Below are positions 26,159 through 36,605 of a stretch of 64,000 bases of DNA, piece after piece. Within the stretch, counting starts at the first letter, position 1. Every line of letters starts with the position of its first letter. A model generated the notes under the pieces. The model was not told the DNA's origin. It worked only from the letters and a program-made list of their open reading frames with translations, and searched no databases. Where the stretch lies: NCBI RefSeq assembly GCF_040907265.1, contig NZ_JBFOHP010000002.1, forward strand, positions 4,030,001 to 4,094,000, given 5' to 3'. The position numbers and the translations under genes were made by a program. The DNA is from Streptomyces sclerotialus. Its GTDB lineage: Bacteria; Actinomycetota; Actinomycetes; Streptomycetales; Streptomycetaceae.

Positions 26159-26335
26159 CCGCACCGGCCTCTTTCCCGCGCCGCTTCCCGTGCCCCGTCA
26201 CGCTCCCGTCACCACCGCCGTCCCAGGGTGACCGCCCTGGAACGGTACGGCGACCCGGCGGGGGCCGGTCGGGCGACCCCCGGGTCCCACGGGCGCTCCC
26301 TTCGAGCACACCGGCTACCTGCGGCTCCTCAGCTT

Positions 26336-26413
26336 CTGAGCCGTACCGCGACGGCTTTTCAGCTGCTGAGCCGTACCGCGACGGCTCTCAGTTCCTGAGC
26401 CGTACCGCGACGG
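26336..26413. repeat. Three-copy repeat of the 3' end of the caspase gene
   Basis: The 19-mer CTGAGCCGTACCGCGACGG occurs at 26336, 26366 and 26395. The last copy is the end of the caspase coding sequence and the others follow it. Spacing is 29-30 bp. Confidence 0.85.
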
Positions 26414-28436
26414 AGTACAGCCGGGTCGCCTGGGCGCTGCGGGCGTTGTCGTCCGCGATCATGTACAGCACCCGATGGCCCGCGTACCGCCCGGACAGGG
26501 CGGGGCCCAGCGCCATGCCCTCGACGTTCTGCAGGACCGGGTTGGGCTGCGGCTCCTCGGTGCGGATGCCGCCCCACGGACAGCGGGAGAGGTCGAAGAG
26601 CAGCTGCTTGGGCGCGATGAGGTCGTTGTCGTCCTTGGTCACGGAGGTGTGGCCGGTGACGTCGTCGGCCGAGGTCAGGTCGACCTCGTAGACGCGTATG
26701 CCGTTGCCCAGGCCGCTGATGTAGCCGCGCTCCAGGGCGAGCAGGTGCGTCTCGTCCACGGCGACCAGCTCGGACAGGAACAGGCCCTCCTCGGTCTGGT
26801 ACGCGTACTGGCTCTCGGGGGTGTACGCCTTGCCCGAGGCGCCCTCGTAGCGCTCGATGCGGATCTGGTGGCGGCCGTGCACGTCGTCGTCGCCCAGCAG
26901 CGGGCCCTCCATGCCCGCGAAGAGGTGCTTGCCGTCCGGGGTGACCGTGAGCGACTCCAGGCTGCGGGTGTTGTCCGCCGCGCCCTTGGGCGGCGGCTTG
27001 AAGGCGTCGGGCACCGGCAGGTCGGCGCCCTTCTGCTTGCCGTCGGCGAGGCTGAAGCGGCGGATCGCGGGACCCAGCTCGGAGCTGGCCAGTATCGTCC
27101 GGCCGCCCTTCTCGACGACCAGCCCCTCGCCGTCGAACTCCGGGAACTTGCCGCGGTCGGAGCGGTAGAGCCCCTGCACGCCGGTGACCTCGGGGCGCAG
27201 CTTCTGGGGGCTGCCGAGCGCGATGCTGAAGACCTGGGCGGGCTCCCCGTCCCGCAGCGCCAGCACCCGCGGCCCGGCCGCCCCGGAGGCGCCGCCCTTG
27301 CCTCCGCCGTGCGGGCCGCCGTCGGTCAGTGCCAGTGCGGAGAGACCGGCCACCTCGTTGCCGAGGTATTCGTTGTACGGCTGCTCGCTGAGCCGGTCGG
27401 AGACGTCCAGCAGGGTGGCCCGGCCGTCCTTGCCGCAGCTGCCGGGAATCGACGGGACGGCCGCGGCCGCGGGCCGCCGCTCCGGCCCCCACCGCAGCGT
27501 CCCGGCCGTCCCCGCCGCGGCGCCGACGAGGAGCAGGGCGAGCCCGGCGGCGCCGAGGACCAGCGGCCCGGGGCCGCGGCGGGCCGGGACGGCCGTCCGG
27601 GCCGCCTCCGCCGCCTGTCTGTTCCGTACGAACGGCAGGTCGCCCACGCCGCCGTTGTCCAGCCGCTGCGGGCGGGGCAGGTGCTTGGCGGCGAGGGTCT
27701 GCCGGAGGGTGCCGTGGAGCTGGTTGAGGGTCAGGTACGGCTCGCCGGCGCGGGCCGGGTCGCCGCGCTCCAGGAGGCGGATGAGCTCGCCGGTGAAGGC
27801 GGTGTACGCGGCGTCGCCCTTCGCCTCCGCCTTGAGGTTCTCCGTGGTCGAGGTGAGGACGTACGAGCCCTCGATGGCGACCAGGTCCTCGCCGGGGACC
27901 GTGGTGCCGTCGGCGGCCATCACGCCGTTCGCCGCGCGGCCGCTGTAGCAGCAGTCCAGCACGACGATCCGGCGGCGTACCGAGCCCTTGGCGTCCTCCA
28001 TGAGGTCGCGCAGAACCCGGTACCCCAGGGCGGTCTCCCGGCGGCCGCGCCGGGAGGCGGGAGTCGCGAGGTACAGGTCGTTGTCACGGGCGTCGAGCAG
28101 GCCGTGGCCCGCGTAGTACACGAGCAGGGTGTCGGTGGCCTCGTCGACGGCGCGCACGATCGGGTCCGTCATCCTGCCCTGCGAGTCGGGGTTGGACACG
28201 ACGTGGACCCGCTTGTGCGGCACGCCCCACACGTCCGGGTCGGTCAGCAGCTCGCGCAGCTTGACGAGGTTGTGGCGGACGGCCGGGAGGTCTTCCAGGT
28301 GCTCGTACGACCCGACGCCGATGAGCACGCAGGCGGACTTCGCCGGGTCGAGCGGCCGGCCTGCCGCGGGCGCCGCGGGACCCGCCTGCTGCCCGGCCCC
28401 CGACGCGTCCGGCTCCCCCGAGGTCGGCGTGCTCAT
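26388..28436 (-). CDS. Caspase-like (C14) effector fused to membrane segment and beta-propeller (phytase/esterase-like) domain
   Basis: A 682-residue protein. The caspase domain (about 30-270) keeps the dyad: LLVYYAGHG gives His111 and VLDCCYSG gives Cys163. A hydrophobic helix (about 291-313) follows, then a C-terminal half (about 330-682) that looks like the esterase-like-phytase beta-propeller, with FDGEGLVV, TVTPDGKHLFAGMEG and NVEGMALGP. The topology would put the protease inside and the propeller outside. The ATG at 28436 overlaps the stop of the upstream EACC1 gene by ATGA, so the two are translationally coupled. EACC1 with caspase-like effectors is described by Aravind's group as a conflict-system module. 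What triggers it is unknown. Confidence 0.85.
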   Translation of the reverse strand: MSTPTSGEPDASGAGQQAGPAAPAAGRPLDPAKSACVLIGVGSYEHLEDLPAVRHNLVKLRELLTDPDVWGVPHKRVHVVSNPDSQGRMTDPIVRAVDEATDTLLVYYAGHGLLDARDNDLYLATPASRRGRRETALGYRVLRDLMEDAKGSVRRRIVVLDCCYSGRAANGVMAADGTTVPGEDLVAIEGSYVLTSTTENLKAEAKGDAAYTAFTGELIRLLERGDPARAGEPYLTLNQLHGTLRQTLAAKHLPRPQRLDNGGVGDLPFVRNRQAAEAARTAVPARRGPGPLVLGAAGLALLLVGAAAGTAGTLRWGPERRPAAAAVPSIPGSCGKDGRATLLDVSDRLSEQPYNEYLGNEVAGLSALALTDGGPHGGGKGGASGAAGPRVLALRDGEPAQVFSIALGSPQKLRPEVTGVQGLYRSDRGKFPEFDGEGLVVEKGGRTILASSELGPAIRRFSLADGKQKGADLPVPDAFKPPPKGAADNTRSLESLTVTPDGKHLFAGMEGPLLGDDDVHGRHQIRIERYEGASGKAYTPESQYAYQTEEGLFLSELVAVDETHLLALERGYISGLGNGIRVYEVDLTSADDVTGHTSVTKDDNDLIAPKQLLFDLSRCPWGGIRTEEPQPNPVLQNVEGMALGPALSGRYAGHRVLYMIADDNARSAQATRLYSVAVRLRN

Positions 28437-28801
28437 GCCGCGTCCTCCTGCTCCAGCCGGGCCAGCGCGCGCCGTACGGCCTCCTCGTCCCGCAGCTCGG
28501 CACCCGTGAGCGTGACCTTGACGCCGTCCCGCTCGAAGGTGACCGAAGAGCGCGGGCGGTGCGCCTCCCACCAGGCCGCGAGCGCCACCGCGAGGCTGCC
28601 CCAGCCGGCGCCGTGCTCGACCAGCAGCTGTATGACCTCGAACGCGCCGCCCATCTCACCCGGCGCGGGATCCTCGCCCACGTCCCGCACGGCGACGCCG
28701 GCGCTCCGCAGCTCCGGCGCGCCGTCCCTCAGCCAGCGGTGGAGCGACCGGAACTCCTGGGTGTTCTGTGTTCCGTGCAGTGTCAGCCGTACGTGCGTCA
28801 T
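28433..28801 (-). CDS. EACC1 (effector-associated constant component 1) family protein
   Basis: A 122-residue protein with the features of the effector-associated constant component: a beta-rich N-terminus (VRLTLHGTQNTQEF, RSAGVAVRDV), a central hydrophobic helix pair (EVIQLLVEHGAGWGSLAVAL, AAWWEAHRP) and a final beta hairpin (VTFERDGVKVTLTGAEL). A GGGGGAG ribosome site is close upstream. Its stop codon overlaps the start of the caspase gene. EACC1 is thought to link a trigger to an effector in conflict systems. The assignment is from memory of the family pattern and the caspase neighbour. Confidence 0.72.
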   Translation of the reverse strand: MTHVRLTLHGTQNTQEFRSLHRWLRDGAPELRSAGVAVRDVGEDPAPGEMGGAFEVIQLLVEHGAGWGSLAVALAAWWEAHRPRSSVTFERDGVKVTLTGAELRDEEAVRRALARLEQEDAA

Positions 28802-28990
28802 GCACTCCCCCTCGGCCCCTCGGAAGCGACAAGAGTCTCTCCGGACACTTCTTCAACTCCCGGCAGCCGCCGGAGTGTTCCCGGCGAAGGGAAGGCCATC
28901 GACCACCGGGAGCGCACGGCAGAATCGCACGCCGCATTCACCTCTCGTGCGCCCCTTGCGCCCGAGGGGTGAACACGGCGCGGCTTCCGG

Positions 28991-29719
28991 TCACGCCCCC
29001 GGTGCCCGGAGCTCCTGCAACTCCCGCAGCGCGCGTTCGCCGGGCCGGGCCTCCGCGAGTCGTCGGGCGGCGTCGGAAGCCCACCGCACGCCGTACTCCC
29101 GAGCCGCAACGATCATCAGGGCCAGTTGCAGTCCCAGGTCGAAGCCGAGCCGCTGCTGCCCCGCCACCCGCCGGACGCCGCCGTCCACCGCGTCCCGCAG
29201 CTCCGGCAGGCACAGGGAGACCAGCTCGCGGCGGAGCAGGGAACTGATGCGCCGGCCGAACTGGACACGGTCGGCGACGGCGAGCAGCGCCCTCGCGGCA
29301 CGGACCCGCTCGTCCTGTGTGCCGCGCTCCTCGACCATGTCGGCGCTGTCCCCCACCGCGTCGGCCAGGAGACCGAAGGTGTCGTCCTGGGTGTGCAGCC
29401 GGTCGTACGACGCTCCGCGCCACTCCACCGCTTCGGGGTCCGCCGCCGCATCGGTTACCGCCGCATAGCCGACGGCGTCACCCCACCTGGTCAGCGCCAG
29501 GCAGGCCAGGAATCGCCCGTAAGGGCCCACGGTCCGGTCCCGGAACACCTCGACCAGTGCTTCGGTACGGTCCCGGTAACCGCCGTCGAGGCCTTCGCTG
29601 ATGACGTCGTCCGGGTCAGCGCTGTCCCCGTGGAAGTCGGTGAAAAGAAGTCCCTTCTCCAGCCGGCCCAGGTCCCCGGTGTACCGCGGGACCTGATCCC
29701 GCTTCAGCTCGGTCTTCAC
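28991..29719 (-). CDS. Hypothetical alpha-helical protein
   Basis: A 242-residue soluble, mostly helical protein rich in Ala/Arg/Leu. A HEAT-repeat-like fold is possible (YGRFLACLALTRWGDAVGYA; VRAARALLAVADRVQFGRRI). No catalytic motif or signal peptide was recognised. It starts MKTELKRDQVPRYTGDLGRL. It lies 190 bp upstream of the EACC1-caspase pair on the same strand and may or may not belong to that system. Confidence 0.7.
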   Translation of the reverse strand: MKTELKRDQVPRYTGDLGRLEKGLLFTDFHGDSADPDDVISEGLDGGYRDRTEALVEVFRDRTVGPYGRFLACLALTRWGDAVGYAAVTDAAADPEAVEWRGASYDRLHTQDDTFGLLADAVGDSADMVEERGTQDERVRAARALLAVADRVQFGRRISSLLRRELVSLCLPELRDAVDGGVRRVAGQQRLGFDLGLQLALMIVAAREYGVRWASDAARRLAEARPGERALRELQELRAPGA

Positions 29720-29867
29720 CGCGGCTTCCCCCTGGCACGCTGCTGAAAAGGCTTCGCGACCGGCATCGGGCCGATTGCGGAACCATCATCGCCGCTCAGG
29801 GGCAACCCGGACGACGCCGGCCACAGGGCTGTGACACGACCGTCGCGGCCTGCCCGGCCATGAGAAG

Positions 29868-29893
29868 GCCCCGGCCGGTGACCGGCCGGGGCG
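29868..29893. terminator. Hairpin terminator downstream of tRNA-Lys
   Basis: A near-perfect palindrome with arms GGCCCCGGCCGG / CCGGCCGGGGC around a short loop, 38 bp after the tRNA-Lys 3' end on the minus strand. Confidence 0.75.
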
Positions 29894-29931
29894 TGAGGGG
29901 CGGAGCGGCGTCCGTGGAGGACGCCGGACGG

Positions 29932-30004
29932 TGGGCCATCAGGGGCTCGAACCCTGAACCAATGGATTAAAAGTCCACTGCTCTGCCAATTGAGCTAATG
30001 GCCC
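29932..30004 (-). tRNA. tRNA-Lys (anticodon UUU)
   Basis: Cloverleaf on the minus strand: acceptor GGGCCAT pairs with ATGGCCC, the D-arm is TAGCTCAATTGGCAGAGC, the anticodon loop CTTTTAA gives UUU, and the T-loop GTTCGAGCC is canonical. Discriminator A, and CCA is not encoded. Confidence 0.97.
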
Positions 30005-30108
30005 GCACCGAGCAGCATAGCCCGCGCTTCAGTCACAGTCGGAAGGCATTGGCGCTCGGCGGGGTCGAAGTGGCCCGATGCGGGCCCGCGACGGCCGGTG
30101 GGAGCGCG

Positions 30109-30142
30109 CCGGTGGGCCCCTCCAAGAGGACGGGCCCACCGG
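30109..30142 (-). terminator. Terminator of the DEAD-box helicase gene
   Basis: Stem CCGGTGGGCCC (30109-30119) pairs with GGGCCCACCGG (30132-30142), about 18 bp after the helicase stop codon. Confidence 0.8.
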
Positions 30143-30159
30143 TTCAGCCTGCCTGTTCG

Positions 30160-32397
<2,238 letters not shown>

Positions 32398-32454
32398 GCG
32401 AAATGCGAAACCTTCCGGAGTCTCGGCACGCGCCCAAACTCCGTGTTGTTTCAC

Positions 32455-32476
32455 AAAAGACCGCCTCTATGCGGTC
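32455..32476 (-). terminator. Hairpin followed by TTTT in the helicase leader
   Basis: Minus-strand GACCGC-ATAGAG-GCGGTC-TTTTGTG (stem arms 32471-32476 and 32459-32464, T run 32455-32458) lies about 60 nt upstream of the start codon. It looks like an intrinsic terminator inside the 5' leader, so attenuation is possible. It may instead be the distal terminator of the upstream lipoprotein gene. Confidence 0.55.
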
Positions 32477-32574
32477 AGCCACGGTAAGGAGAGAACGCGC
32501 CACGCGGCGCGCTTCGTCCTCTTCGGTGAAGGGGATCCGGTGGGCGCCGGGCAAATGGGATCAAACGATCTACC

Positions 32575-32604
32575 ACCATACGCACCCGGACCCCCTGAAG
32601 GCAA
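32575..32604 (-). promoter_or_regulatory. Promoter TTGCCT-N18-TATGGT
   Basis: The minus-strand -35 TTGCCT (32599-32604) and -10 TATGGT (32575-32580) give a leader of about 170 nt for the DEAD-box gene that contains the leader hairpin. Confidence 0.45.
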
Positions 32605-32609
32605 ATGCG

Positions 32610-32633
32610 GTGTCGGCAGGACCCTCCCGACAC
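32610..32633 (-). terminator. Hairpin after the lipoprotein gene
   Basis: GTGTCGG (32610-32616) pairs with CCGACAC (32627-32633) around a 10-nt loop, about 140 bp after the lipoprotein stop codon. It is weak without a T run. Confidence 0.4.
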
Positions 32634-32770
32634 CGCTGGTCGTCCGGTTCTCGCCGTTCGAAGGCTGATCATCGCCCCTGCCGAAGCCGGGTGGCGGCCT
32701 GCCGGAGGGCGGGGTCGCGGCCTCTCGGAGGGCCAGGCGGCGCGCCCTTCCGGAGGCGGTCGGCGGCGGC

Positions 32771-33445
32771 CTACTGGGCACCGCCGGTGCCGGGCTCCGC
32801 GGAGGCCGGGGTGCCCGACTGCGAGCCGGTCTGCTCGGGGCTGCTCGGCGGCGGGTCCTGGCTCGGGGTGGGCGTCGGGTCCGGTGCCGGGGTCGTACGG
32901 GGCGGGGTGGGGGTGGGCTTCGGGTAGCCGGTGGGCCGCGGCGGCGCCGGGCGCGGCGGGACGTCCTCCGTGGGGCTCTCCGACCCCGGGCGGCCGTCTC
33001 CCGGGGTCCCGCTGCCCGCCGGGGCGCCGGGCGTGCGCTCCTCGCCCGCCGACGGCTTCGTGCCGCCCGAAGGCGTGGCACGGTCCCCGTCCTCCATGGG
33101 GCCCGCGGAGCGGCCCATCCGGCGCGGCCCGTCACCGGACACTTCGGCCGCCCCGCCGTCCGGCTGCGCGTCGCTGCCGTGATGCCCGGCGGACGAGCCC
33201 GACGTCTTGGGCTTCGGCGCGTCGTCGCTGACGCTCATACAGCCGGTCAGCGACACGGCGAAGGCCGAGGCAGCGGCGGCCACGGCGGCCGTACGGGCCA
33301 GGGAGCGGGCCGTACGCGACGCCGTACGGGGCGAGATCGAGCCGTCGGGGGAAGCGGGCGACGAGGCGGAGGAGACGGAGGGCGGGGGCGGAGCGGACGG
33401 CACAGCGGACCGGGGCGGGCGGCTGACGGGGAGCGGACGAGGCAC
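32771..33445 (-). CDS. Proline-rich lipoprotein, unknown function
   Basis: A 224-residue secreted lipoprotein. An unusually long basic N-terminus (about 1-48) precedes the hydrophobic core AVAAAASAFAVSLTGC, whose LTGC is the lipobox (Cys about 69). The mature part is disordered, rich in Ser/Gly/Pro/Thr, with a C-terminal PTPTPP/PPSSPEQT stretch. GTG 33445 has GGAGG 8 nt upstream. A later start is possible because lipoprotein signals are normally about 20-35 residues. It has no recognised domain. Confidence 0.65.
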   Translation of the reverse strand: MPRPLPVSRPPRSAVPSAPPPPSVSSASSPASPDGSISPRTASRTARSLARTAAVAAAASAFAVSLTGCMSVSDDAPKPKTSGSSAGHHGSDAQPDGGAAEVSGDGPRRMGRSAGPMEDGDRATPSGGTKPSAGEERTPGAPAGSGTPGDGRPGSESPTEDVPPRPAPPRPTGYPKPTPTPPRTTPAPDPTPTPSQDPPPSSPEQTGSQSGTPASAEPGTGGAQ

Positions 33446-33672
33446 GGGCGGGACCTCCGGATCCGGAGCGGACACGCGGGACAGGTGCCCTGCCCAACTC
33501 CCGCCGCCCACCGGAGGACACGCCCGGGCCGCGGCACGGATACCGGGCACGCGGCGCATGCGCCGTACCGGGGCGCGGTGCGTCAGCCCCCACTCAGGCG
33601 CGGCGGAACGCCCGTACCGGGGCACGGACCAGCGCGCCCCTACGGAAGCGGACCCGCGCCCCGAGGCTGTGC

Positions 33673-34023
33673 TCACCCGTACCCGAGGGCGTGCAACCGC
33701 TCGTCGTCGATGCCGAAGTGGTGGGCGATCTCGTGCACCACCGTGACCTCGGTCTCGGCGACCACGTCCTCCCTGGTGTCGCACATCCGCAGCGTCGGGC
33801 CCCGGTAGATCGTGATCCGGTCCGGCAGCACGCCCGCGTACCACTCACCGCGCTCGGTCAGCGGCGTCCCCTCGTAGAGCCCGAGCAGCTCGGGGTCGTC
33901 CGCCGGGGGCTCGTCCTCGACGAACACGGCCACGTTGTCCATCAGGCGGGTCAGCTCCGGCGGGATCCGGTCCAGCGCCTCGCCGACCAGTTCCTCGAAC
34001 TCCTCGCGCGTCATCTCCAGCAC
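33673..34023 (-). CDS. Zinicin-like metallopeptidase family protein
   Basis: A 116-residue minimal zinc metallopeptidase-like protein. The zinc motif EVTVVHEIAHHFGIDD (HExxHxxGxxD) sits near the C-terminus. The N-terminus MTREEFEELVGEALDRIP and the LYEGTPLTERG segment are typical of the family (DUF1025, metallopeptidase family). Activity in the family is not well tested. Start: GTG 34023 has CACAAT 6 nt upstream and no ribosome site, which suggests a leaderless message; ATG 34014 is the alternative. It is divergent from the metallophosphoesterase (204 bp). Confidence 0.88.
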   Translation of the reverse strand: MLEMTREEFEELVGEALDRIPPELTRLMDNVAVFVEDEPPADDPELLGLYEGTPLTERGEWYAGVLPDRITIYRGPTLRMCDTREDVVAETEVTVVHEIAHHFGIDDERLHALGYG

Positions 34024-34227
34024 GCGCCCATTGTGGGTCACGGAGCCGCTCAGGGCCCCGCCCTCACGCCGGACGCGTCCACCACGTTCCCGCGCGCACC
34101 CCCGGGCCCCGCCCCCGCACGCACTCCGGCACACCACCACCGCGTACGTCCGGCAATTCCGCGTCCTCACCCCACGTATGCCGCAACCCCCGGCATAACG
34201 GGCCCCGCGTACGGGCATACGGCCACA

Positions 34228-35844
34228 ATGGCCCGCACCGCGCCGTCCGGGGGGCCGTCCCCCGGCTCCTCCGTGCTCCGGCTGCTCCGTGCCGCGTACG
34301 ACCGCGTACGGAGCGCCCCCGCCGCCGCCCTGCGGCACTACCGCGCCCACCACCAGGCGCCCACCTTCACGCTGACGCACACACCGCACCCGTATGCCCG
34401 CACCCTCGGACTGATCGCCGTGACGCTGCTCGGCGCCTGGCTCGGCCTGCTGATCGTCGGCAGCGTCCGCACGCCCGTGGGCCCTGTGGACACGACCATG
34501 GCGCTGCGCCCGTCCCTCAGCGGCGGCACGAAGATCAACGTGTCCCCGCTGGGCGCGCTGGACCTCGAGAGCCATCACGCCCCGATACGGCTGGACGTCG
34601 ACGTGGACCAGCTGGACCCGGCGCGCGCCCAGGCCCTGGTCGACCACCCGGAACGGTTCTCCGGGCTGCAGGCCGAGGTCACCCGGGACGTCGAGCGCGG
34701 CACCGCCGACCTCGCCCTCCGCTCCTCCGTCGCGGTGGTCTCCGGCGCGACCGCGCTGGGCCTCGCGGTCTACCGCCGGCCGCGCCGCGCGCTGGCCGCC
34801 GGCGGCCTCGCCCTCGTGCTGCTCGCGGCCTCCGGAGGTATGGCGTACGCCACCTGGAACCCCAAGTCCGTACTGGAACCCCGCTTCTCCGGGCTGCTGT
34901 CCTCCGCGCCCTCCGTGGTCGGCAACGCCCGCTCCATCGTCAGCGAGTTCGACGTCTACCAGAAGGAGCTGGCCCGCCTGGTCACCAACGTCACCAAGCT
35001 CTACGACGTGACCTCCACGCTGCCCGCGTACCAGCCGGACCCGACCACCGTCCGCGTCCTGCACGTCTCGGACATCCATCTGAACCCGGCCGCCTGGCAG
35101 ATCATCAAGTCCCTGGTGAAGCAGTACGACATCGACGTGATCATCGACACCGGCGACACGATGGACCACGGCACGGCCGCCGAGAACCACTTCCTGGACC
35201 CGATCGGCACGCTCGGCGCCCCGTACGTCTGGGTGCGCGGCAACCACGACTCGATGACGACGCAGAAGTACCTGCAGCAGAGCAAGAAGCTGAAGAACGT
35301 GCACGTCGTGGACGAGGGCACCTCCGTACGCGCCGGAGGGCTGCGGATCGCGGGCATCGGCGACCCGCAGTTCACCCCGGACCGCTCGGTGGCCGCGTCC
35401 GGGGACAAGGCGGAACGTGCCTCCGGGCGCCGTCTGGCCGAGGCCCTGCGCACGCTCTCCCGTGCCCGTACGCCCGCCGACATCGCGCTGGCGCACAATC
35501 CGGTCGCCGCGTCCGAGACCGACGGCCAGGTCCCGTTGGTGCTCGCCGGCCACGTCCACCACCGCGACACGCGCGTGCTCCCGAAGGGCACCCGGCTGAT
35601 GATCGAGGGCTCCACGGGTGGCGGCGGACTGCGCGCGGTCGAGGGCGCGACACCCGAACAGGTGCAGACCTCGGTGCTCTACCTGGACCGCGAGACGCGC
35701 CGCCTCCAGGCCTGGGACGAGATCACACTCGGCGGGCTCGGCCTGTCGAAAGCCGAGGTCAGCCGCCATCTCCCGGCCGACAACCGGCCCGGCGCCACCC
35801 CGTCGGGCACGCCGTCACGGACCTCACCGAGCCCCTCTTCGTAA
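34228..35844 (+). CDS. Membrane metallophosphoesterase
   Basis: A 538-residue protein. Two to three membrane segments lie in the N-terminal half (LGLIAVTLLGAWLGLLIVG near 60, and LAAGGLALVLLAASGGMAYA near 195), then a calcineurin-like phosphoesterase domain (about 265-480). All metal motifs are present: VLHVSDIHLN (DxH), IDTGDTMDHG (GDxxD), VRGNHD, and LAGHVHHRDT (GHxH). The active site would face the outside or the cytoplasm depending on topology, which cannot be settled here. The ATG at 34228 has no ribosome site. A tRNA cluster follows 80 bp downstream. Confidence 0.92.
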   Translation: MARTAPSGGPSPGSSVLRLLRAAYDRVRSAPAAALRHYRAHHQAPTFTLTHTPHPYARTLGLIAVTLLGAWLGLLIVGSVRTPVGPVDTTMALRPSLSGGTKINVSPLGALDLESHHAPIRLDVDVDQLDPARAQALVDHPERFSGLQAEVTRDVERGTADLALRSSVAVVSGATALGLAVYRRPRRALAAGGLALVLLAASGGMAYATWNPKSVLEPRFSGLLSSAPSVVGNARSIVSEFDVYQKELARLVTNVTKLYDVTSTLPAYQPDPTTVRVLHVSDIHLNPAAWQIIKSLVKQYDIDVIIDTGDTMDHGTAAENHFLDPIGTLGAPYVWVRGNHDSMTTQKYLQQSKKLKNVHVVDEGTSVRAGGLRIAGIGDPQFTPDRSVAASGDKAERASGRRLAEALRTLSRARTPADIALAHNPVAASETDGQVPLVLAGHVHHRDTRVLPKGTRLMIEGSTGGGGLRAVEGATPEQVQTSVLYLDRETRRLQAWDEITLGGLGLSKAEVSRHLPADNRPGATPSGTPSRTSPSPSS

Positions 35845-35850
35845 ACCGTT

Positions 35851-35880
35851 TTGGCGAACCGTCCCCCCATCCCATATGCT
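35851..35880 (+). promoter_or_regulatory. tRNA promoter TTGGCG-N18-TATGCT
   Basis: The -35 TTGGCG (35851-35856) and -10 TATGCT (35875-35880) lie 47 bp before tRNA-Glu, with no other promoter before the three tRNAs. Confidence 0.65.
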
Positions 35881-35926
35881 TCTCACGTCCCCGACGGCGC
35901 CGACAAGGCGCTCAGGTGGGCCATCA

Positions 35927-35999
35927 GCCCTCATCGTCTAGTGGCCCAGGACGCCGCCCTTTCAAGGCGGTAGCACGGGTTCGAATCCCGTTGGGGGCA
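35927..35999 (+). tRNA. tRNA-Glu (anticodon UUC)
   Basis: Acceptor GCCCTCA/TGGGGGC with one G-U pair, anticodon loop CTTTCAA (UUC) and canonical T-loop GTTCGAATC. It is the first of a Glu-Asp-Phe cluster. Confidence 0.97.
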
Positions 36000-36038
36000 C
36001 GCAACACCCTGTGCGAGACTAGTGCTCGCACAAAGCTT

Positions 36039-36113
36039 GGTCCTGTGGAGCAGTTTGGAGTGCTCGCCACCCTGTCAAGGTGGAGGCCGCGGGTTCAAAT
36101 CCCGTCAGGACCG
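36039..36113 (+). tRNA. tRNA-Asp (anticodon GUC), copy 1
   Basis: Acceptor GGTCCTG/CAGGACC, anticodon loop CTGTCAA (GUC), T-loop GTTCAAATC and discriminator G. It is identical over its full length to the copy at 42932-43006. Confidence 0.97.
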
Positions 36114-36136
36114 CTGCGATTCCTCGCGAGTCGCGT

Positions 36137-36210
36137 GGCTGGGTAGCTCAGTTGGTACGAGCGTCCGCCTGAAAAGCGGAAGGTCGCCGGTTCGACCCCG
36201 GCCCCAGCCA
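36137..36210 (+). tRNA. tRNA-Phe (anticodon GAA)
   Basis: Acceptor GGCTGGG/CCCAGCC, anticodon loop CTGAAAA (GAA), T-loop GTTCGACCC and discriminator A. Confidence 0.97.
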
Positions 36211-36226
36211 CAACCGCTGAACAGCG

Positions 36227-36262
36227 AAAAAACCCCGACGGGATCTCCCGCCGGGGTTTTTT
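36227..36262 (+). terminator. Terminator of the tRNA cluster
   Basis: AACCCCG(A)CGGG pairs with CCCGCCGGGGTT around ATCT, flanked by A and T runs (TTTTTT after the stem). A textbook intrinsic terminator that ends the Glu-Asp-Phe operon. Confidence 0.93.
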
Positions 36263-36605
36263 GTCTGCTCAGTACGCCAGTCCGTACGCCCACAGCGGCA
36301 CACGACTCGTCGGCCTGGGCGCTACGTATCGCGTGCAGCAGCGGCCGTCATCCGGTCCGCCGCGCTCCTTCTGCGATCCGCCACCGCCACCGCCACGGGC
36401 CGGAACCGGGACGCCGCGTGGCTGCGCTCAACCAGGCCATCTCCGGTTCCCCGGCCGGTGACGGTGCTGCCCGTACGCCGCTGACCTGGCGTTAGCCGTC
36501 CGTTAGTGGGACGCCAGCCCGGTCTTCGAGGCTGGTTGTCGTCCGGGAGCGAGACGACAACGACGACAGCACAGCGCAACGTGCAACGTGCAACGGGAGA
36601 AGACG
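36263..36605. other. Leader region of the lipoprotein gene
   Basis: 343 bp without a gene. A 9-bp stem (GTTGTCGTC 36535-36543 with GACGACAAC 36553-36561) and direct repeats of GCAACGTGCAACG lie close to the start. A partial inverted repeat GGCGTTAGC / CGTTAGTGGGACGCC is at about 36489-36514. Confidence 0.4.

Noticed and set aside
26475..29468. Nearly 1000-codon plus-strand frame opposite the caspase operon
   Set aside because: Shadow of EACC1-caspase; amino-acid composition is typical of reverse-frame GC-rich sequence and has no recognisable domain.
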